From assembly GCA_023390655.1 (NCBI GenBank), contig JAEWCL010000019.1:181640-245639 (forward strand): a stretch of DNA of 64,000 bases, in the 5' to 3' direction. Both the position numbers and the translations under genes were made by a program. This DNA comes from Bacillota bacterium. Its GTDB lineage: Bacteria; Bacillota; Clostridia; Christensenellales; CAG-138. The notes under the pieces were generated by a model, which worked only from the letters and a program-made list of their open reading frames with translations, did not search any database and was not told the DNA's origin. Numbering within the stretch: the first letter of the stretch is position 1; each line of letters begins with the position of its first letter. Below are positions 60,288 through 64,000 of the stretch, piece by piece.

Positions 60288-60369
60288 ACCATATCACATT
60301 GTTAATTTATTTACAATAGAGATTTGTAAAAATCATCACCGAATTTATTCAAGGCGCATGTGCTATAAT
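60288..60369. promoter_or_regulatory. Divergent promoters and TetR operator
   Basis: An exact inverted repeat TTTACAA-N7-TTGTAAA (60310-60330) covers the -35 (TTGTAA, 60316-60311) of the minus-strand promoter, whose -10 is TATGGT (60293-60288), 17 bases away. An extended -10 TGCTATAAT (60361-60369) faces the regulator gene. This is the expected geometry for TetR repression of the oxidoreductase-acnX operon. Confidence 0.65.
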
Positions 60370-60393
60370 CAGGGGAGAAGGAGTGTGAATACG

Positions 60394-60972
60394 ATGGCGG
60401 CACACACCAATGCAGAACGGTCCCTGCTCACGCAGACGCGCATCCTGCAGGCAGCGCGGGTACTGGTAAAAAGCCAGAGTTGGGAAGAGACAAAAATTAA
60501 GGAGATCTGTGCCGAAGCGGGCGTTTCCATCGGTGCGTTTTACCATCACTTTGCCTCCAAGCAGGAGTTGATGAACCGCGCCTTCCTGCTCTTTGACGAA
60601 ACGCTTATGGAAGGCCTGCCGGAATTCTCCGCTTCGCCCATTGCGGCTGTCAAGGACGTGCTGCTGGTGCAGACGGCGTTTGTCGTAAGCGAGGCCGGGC
60701 CTATTATTACCGAATACTACAAAAATATTTTGATGGATAAAACCCGCTCCGCCGTCAACCCGGAGCGCGCGTATTACCAGCGCGTGCTGTTGTGTGTCAG
60801 CAACGCGCGGAACTATTTCCGTATGGACTTGGAGCCGGGGTATATTGCGGAACTGCTCATCAAATTTGTGCGCGGCTGCCTCATTGACTGGTGCCTGCAT
60901 GACTGCGGATATGATGTGGTGGAACGGACAAGCATGGAACTGGATTTCCTGCTCAGAGGCCTCGGGCAATGA
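60394..60972 (+). CDS. TetR family transcriptional regulator
   Basis: This 192-residue regulator has an N-terminal TetR helix-turn-helix (ILQAARVLVKSQSWEETKIK, then AEAGVSIGAFYHHFASKQEL, at residues 18-58) and an all-helical ligand domain that I could not assign to a ligand class. It is divergent from the oxidoreductase-acnX operon with a palindrome between them, so it most likely represses that operon and responds to its substrate. AAGGAG lies ten bases before the ATG at 60394. It overlaps the next gene by four bases. Confidence 0.92.
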   Translation: MAAHTNAERSLLTQTRILQAARVLVKSQSWEETKIKEICAEAGVSIGAFYHHFASKQELMNRAFLLFDETLMEGLPEFSASPIAAVKDVLLVQTAFVVSEAGPIITEYYKNILMDKTRSAVNPERAYYQRVLLCVSNARNYFRMDLEPGYIAELLIKFVRGCLIDWCLHDCGYDVVERTSMELDFLLRGLGQ

Positions 60973-61427
60973 CGGGCGTGAAGAAGTACCGCGTTGGCTT
61001 TTCAAAAGAAGGGCTTGCCGCGTTTCTTCTTGCCATACTCCCCAATATTCTTTGGGCGCTGGTGCCGCCTGCAAACGATGTGCTTGCTGCAAATGCAATG
61101 GTATTTCCTGTGTGGGAGGTAATCGCGTCTTTGAGCCAGTGGGTGATGATTGCAGCGCTCGTTGTTTTGGTCCGTGCGGATACCGGGAAGGGAGAACGGT
61201 CAAAGGCAATGCTGTGCGGCGCGGCGGCTTGCCTTGTTGGGTACCATGCATGCTGGATTCTGTACTATAGCGGCATTGCCGGTCCGGGGCTGTTTATTGC
61301 AATGACGGTTCTTCCGACTGCCTATTTCGCACTTGCGGCGCTTTGGCTCAAAAACAGGATCGCCTTAGTGCCCGCCGCTTTGTTTGGCACAATACATATT
61401 GCGCTGGCGTGCGTAACCTATCTCTAA
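60969..61427 (+). CDS. Four-helix membrane protein of unknown function
   Basis: This 152-residue protein has about five hydrophobic segments (AAFLLAILPNILWALVPP, then VIASLSQWVMIAALVVLVRA, AMLCGAAACLVGYHACWIL, GLFIAMTVLPTAYFALAALW and VPAALFGTIHIALACVTYL). It overlaps the TetR gene (ATGA), so it is translated with the regulator. I do not recognise the family. It may help take up or export the compound handled by the divergent operon, but nothing in the sequence shows this. Confidence 0.8.
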   Translation: MTGVKKYRVGFSKEGLAAFLLAILPNILWALVPPANDVLAANAMVFPVWEVIASLSQWVMIAALVVLVRADTGKGERSKAMLCGAAACLVGYHACWILYYSGIAGPGLFIAMTVLPTAYFALAALWLKNRIALVPAALFGTIHIALACVTYL

Positions 61428-61439
61428 AACAGGCAATAA

Positions 61440-61470
61440 AAAAGACGGCCGGAATGGCCGCCTTTTTATG
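61440..61470. terminator. Bidirectional terminator
   Basis: AAAAAGACGGCC, loop, GGCCGCCTTTTT between convergent genes, with a T-run on both strands. Confidence 0.85.
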
Positions 61471-61484
61471 CCGTCAGAAAGAAA

Positions 61485-62024
61485 TTAATAGTTCTCCGCA
61501 AGCACCTGGAAGAAGCTCAGGGGGTGCGCACATACGGGACATACGCCCGGCGCTTCCGGGCCTTCGTGCACATGGCCGCAGTTGGCGCAGATCCACTTGA
61601 CGGGGGCGTCCTTCTTGAAGACTTTGCCCTCTTCGATGTTCTGCAGGAGCTTGAGGTAGCGCTCTTCGTGACGCTTTTCGATGGCGGCAACGCCTTCCAT
61701 CATCTTGGCGATGTTGTCGAAGCCTTCCTCGCGCGCTTCCTTGGCCATGGTGGCATACATATCGGTCCATTCATAGTGCTCGCCCGCGGCGGCGTCCTTG
61801 AGGTTTTGCTCGGTCTTGGGGATGCCGTTGTGCAGGAACTTGAACCAGAGCTTTGCATGCTCCTTCTCGTTGTCGGCCGTCTCCATAAAGAGAGAAGCGA
61901 TCTGCTCGTAGCCGTCCTTCTTGGCCTGGGAGGCATAGTAGGTGTACTTGTTGCGCGCCTGGGATTCTCCTGCGAACGCTGCTAAGAGGTTCGCTTCCGT
62001 CTTGGTGCCTTTCAAAGATTTCAT
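61485..62024 (-). CDS. rbr: Rubrerythrin
   Basis: This 179-residue protein has the ferritin-like diiron domain with AAFAGESQARNKYTYYASQA, ETADNEKEHAKLWFK and a second set EHYEWTDMYATMAKEAREEG and GVAAIEKRHEERY, followed by a rubredoxin-like C-terminus with WICANCGHVHEG and CPVCAHP (two CxxC pairs). It reduces hydrogen peroxide in anaerobes. AAAGGAG precedes the ATG. It is a single gene with its own transcript. Confidence 0.97.
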   Translation of the reverse strand: MKSLKGTKTEANLLAAFAGESQARNKYTYYASQAKKDGYEQIASLFMETADNEKEHAKLWFKFLHNGIPKTEQNLKDAAAGEHYEWTDMYATMAKEAREEGFDNIAKMMEGVAAIEKRHEERYLKLLQNIEEGKVFKKDAPVKWICANCGHVHEGPEAPGVCPVCAHPLSFFQVLAENY

Positions 62025-62162
62025 GTGTTTCTCCTTTCATTCCGGACGTTGCCCTGGGGATGCCCCCAAAAGGCATCGCACTAATTGTAAACAGAAAACA
62101 GGAATCAAAAACGGATTATTCAGGAAAGTGATACAATATTCCTTAAAAAATCGTCCGGTTTG

Positions 62163-62193
62163 TAAAAACGGCGCACAGGGCTGCTGTGCGCCG
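62163..62193 (-). terminator. Terminator after the GGGtGRT gene
   Basis: Minus-strand hairpin GGCGCACAG / CTGTGCGCC followed by GTTTTTAC. Confidence 0.85.
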
Positions 62194-62208
62194 CTATCGC
62201 TTAAGAAC

Positions 62209-63204
62209 TTAGCCGGCCTGCTCGATGGCAACCGCCACAGCAACGGAAGCGCCGACCATGGGGTTGTTGCCCATGCCGATGAGGCCCATCATCTCCACGT
62301 GCGCGGGCACAGAGGAGGAGCCTGCGAACTGCGCGTCCGAATGCATACGGCCCATGGTGTCCGTCATGCCGTAGGAAGCGGGGCCCGCCGCCATGTTGTC
62401 CGGGTGCAGGGTGCGGCCCGTGCCGCCGCCGGAAGCGACGGAGAAATACTTCCTGCCGTTCTCGTTGCACCACTTCTTGTAGGTGCCGGCAACCGGGTGC
62501 TGGAAGCGGGTGGGGTTGGTGGAGTTGCCGGTGATGGAAACGTCCACGTTCTCATGCCGCATGATGGCGACGCCTTCATTGACGTCGTCCGCGCCGTAGC
62601 AGCGCACCTTGGCGCGGTCACCGTTGGAGAACGCCTTCTCATAAACGATCTTCAGGTCGCCGGTGTAATAATCATACTCCGTCTCCACCAGCGTAAAACC
62701 GTTGATGCGGGAGATGATGGTGGCGGCGTCCTTGCCGAGGCCGTTCAAAATAACCTGCAAGGGGGTTTTGCGCACCTTGTTGGCAGTCTTTGCGATGCCG
62801 ATGGCGCCTTCCGCGGCGGCAAAGCTTTCGTGGCCGGCGAGGAACGCAAAGCACTTGGTCTCTTCACGCAGCAGCATGGCGGCAAGGTTGCCGTGGCCGA
62901 TGCCTACCACGCGCTGGTCCGCAACGGAACCGGGGATGCAGAATGCCTGGAGCCCAAGGCCCAGCGCTTCCGCGGCGTCAGCCGCGTTCTTGCAGCCTTT
63001 TTTGATGGCAATGGCAGCGCCCGCAACGTAGGCCCAGACCGCGTTTTCAAACGCGATGGGCTGGATGGAGCGTACAATCCCTTCAACGTCAACGCCTTTT
63101 GCTTTGCAGATCGCCTGCGCATCCTCAAGGCCGTTGATGCCGTATTCGGCGAGGGAGCGGTTGATTTTTTCTATTCTTCTGTCGTACCCTTCAAACTGGA
63201 TCAT
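62209..63204 (-). CDS. GGGtGRT-motif protein
   Basis: This 331-residue protein carries the name-giving motif SGGGTGRTLHPDNMAAGPAS near residue 264. Other conserved-looking stretches are GHGNLAAMLLREETKCFAFL and GNNPMVGASVAVAVA. From memory, this family is found in anaerobes directly beside an iron-sulfur scaffold gene, as here. No membrane segment is seen, and its biochemical role is not established as far as I know. GGGAGGGAG precedes the ATG, 20 bases after the scaffold gene. Confidence 0.82.
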   Translation of the reverse strand: MIQFEGYDRRIEKINRSLAEYGINGLEDAQAICKAKGVDVEGIVRSIQPIAFENAVWAYVAGAAIAIKKGCKNAADAAEALGLGLQAFCIPGSVADQRVVGIGHGNLAAMLLREETKCFAFLAGHESFAAAEGAIGIAKTANKVRKTPLQVILNGLGKDAATIISRINGFTLVETEYDYYTGDLKIVYEKAFSNGDRAKVRCYGADDVNEGVAIMRHENVDVSITGNSTNPTRFQHPVAGTYKKWCNENGRKYFSVASGGGTGRTLHPDNMAAGPASYGMTDTMGRMHSDAQFAGSSSVPAHVEMMGLIGMGNNPMVGASVAVAVAIEQAG

Positions 63205-63223
63205 ATGGAAACTCCCTCCCTTC

Positions 63224-63916
63224 TTATTCGTGACGCGGGTCGATCACCTTGACGGCTTCCGCGAAGCGGCCATAGGTGCCGATGTTCTTTTCAAACGCCT
63301 CCTTGGGATCAACGCCCTTCTTGATGGCGTCCATCATCTTGCCAAGGGAGACGAAGCGGTAGCCGATGACCTGGCCCTCGTCGTCAAGGCCGATGCCAAG
63401 CACATAGCCTTCCGCCATTTCAAGATAGCGCACGCCCTTTGCGCCCGTGCTGTACATGGTGCCGATCTGGGAGCGTAAGCCCTTGCCGAGGTCTTCCAAG
63501 CCAGCGCCGATGGGCAGGCCGTCCTCGGAGAACGCGCTCTGCGTACGGCCATAGGCGATCTGCAGGAACAGCTCGCGCATGGCAGTATTGATGGCGTCGC
63601 ATACAAGGTCGGTATTGAGCGCCTCAAGCACCGTCTTGCCGGGGAGCACTTCTGCCGCCATCGCGGCGGAATGCGTCATGCCGGAACATCCGATGGTTTC
63701 TAAGAGCGCCTCTTCAATCACGCCGTTCTTGACGTTGAGCGTCAGTTTACATGCGCCCTGCTGCGGGGCACACCAGCCCACGCCGTGCGTCAGACCGCTG
63801 ATATCCGTAACTTGCGTGGCCTTCACCCATTTGCCTTCTTCGGGGATGGGCGCAGGGCCATGCTTTGCGCCTTTGGCGACGCAAACCATTTCCTCCACCT
63901 CGCGGGAGTATTGCAT
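63224..63916 (-). CDS. Iron-sulfur cluster assembly scaffold (NifU/IscU-like) protein
   Basis: This 230-residue protein has a NifU-N-like fold with three candidate cluster cysteines: VGWCAPQQGACKLT near 50, ETIGCSGMTHSAAMAAEVL near 80 (equivalent to the IscU GC motif) and NTDLVCDAINTAM near 105. A C-terminal extension of about 80 residues is unlike IscU. It is transcribed ahead of the GGGtGRT gene. The ATG at 63916 has AAGGAGGG nine bases upstream; a TTG at 63922 is too close to the site. A -10-like TATACT lies near 63985-63990. Confidence 0.85.
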   Translation of the reverse strand: MQYSREVEEMVCVAKGAKHGPAPIPEEGKWVKATQVTDISGLTHGVGWCAPQQGACKLTLNVKNGVIEEALLETIGCSGMTHSAAMAAEVLPGKTVLEALNTDLVCDAINTAMRELFLQIAYGRTQSAFSEDGLPIGAGLEDLGKGLRSQIGTMYSTGAKGVRYLEMAEGYVLGIGLDDEGQVIGYRFVSLGKMMDAIKKGVDPKEAFEKNIGTYGRFAEAVKVIDPRHE

Positions 63917-64000
63917 GCTCAAATACCCTCCTTGAACTTTGATAAAAAACTTGCAATATATAGACCCTATTGCTTCACGTTATAGTATAGCATGCATATG

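Overview
The window looks like the chromosome of an anaerobic, spore-forming Firmicute of the class Clostridia, with fairly high G+C by eye. The evidence is AGGAGG-type ribosome binding sites, T-box and FMN riboswitch control, rubrerythrin and hemerythrin, a SpoIIQ-like M23 protein, a collagen-like (BclA-type) protein behind a sigma-K-like promoter, a sortase-type IPKTG surface protein and AcnX. No tRNA, rRNA, CRISPR array, transposase or prophage was recognised.

Region by region. 1-4.6 kb: a large vWA/Cna-B-like secreted protein running off the left edge, and a lipoprotein. 4.7-7.2 kb: a chemoreceptor behind a flagellar (sigma-D-type) promoter. 7.5-14.2 kb: a complete phosphate module, pstSCAB-phoU-phoB-phoR, whose PstS has its two half-domains in swapped order. 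14.2-17.0 kb: FMN riboswitch and riboflavin transporter ribU, then three tandem related small membrane proteins. 17.1-20.7 kb: an E2-like acyltransferase, a PHP phosphoesterase and a CNNM/CorC-type transporter with a long structured leader RNA. 20.8-26.8 kb, mostly minus strand: a small PspC protein missed by length cut-offs, a glycosyltransferase/beta-lactamase-family fusion, a methyltransferase overlapping an ApbE lipoprotein gene, CheX and bacteriohemerythrin. 26.8-27.5 kb: gene-free DNA with repeats and hairpins. 27.5-32.7 kb: M23 peptidase, SH3-repeat protein, UppP and the collagen-like protein. 32.8-39.6 kb: the T-box-controlled tryptophan operon trpEGDCFBA. 39.6-42 kb: a second copy of the intergenic repeat, an unusual membrane M28 peptidase and a GNAT.

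42.2-56.1 kb is built around sugar sensing and uptake: a membrane-anchored sugar-binding protein, a YesM/LytS-type kinase and a YesN-type regulator (the layout of XylFII-LytS-YesN systems), an orphan XylF-like lipoprotein, and a ChvE-GguA-GguB monosaccharide ABC transporter. An IPKTG wall protein and a DUF2087/GIY-YIG pair behind a palindromic operator are interspersed. 56.2-61.5 kb: a TetR-controlled operon for a flavin/Fe-S enoate reductase-type enzyme and a split aconitase X. 61.5-64 kb: rubrerythrin, a GGGtGRT-motif protein and its Fe-S scaffold partner.

The best candidates for something undescribed are the CNNM leader RNA, the dispersed structured intergenic repeat (27.1 and 39.8 kb), the glycosyltransferase/beta-lactamase fusion, the M28 peptidase whose catalytic domain is split by membrane segments, and the AcnX/enoate reductase operon. 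Coordinates and translations were read by hand from the sequence; family names come from recognised motifs, not from database searches.
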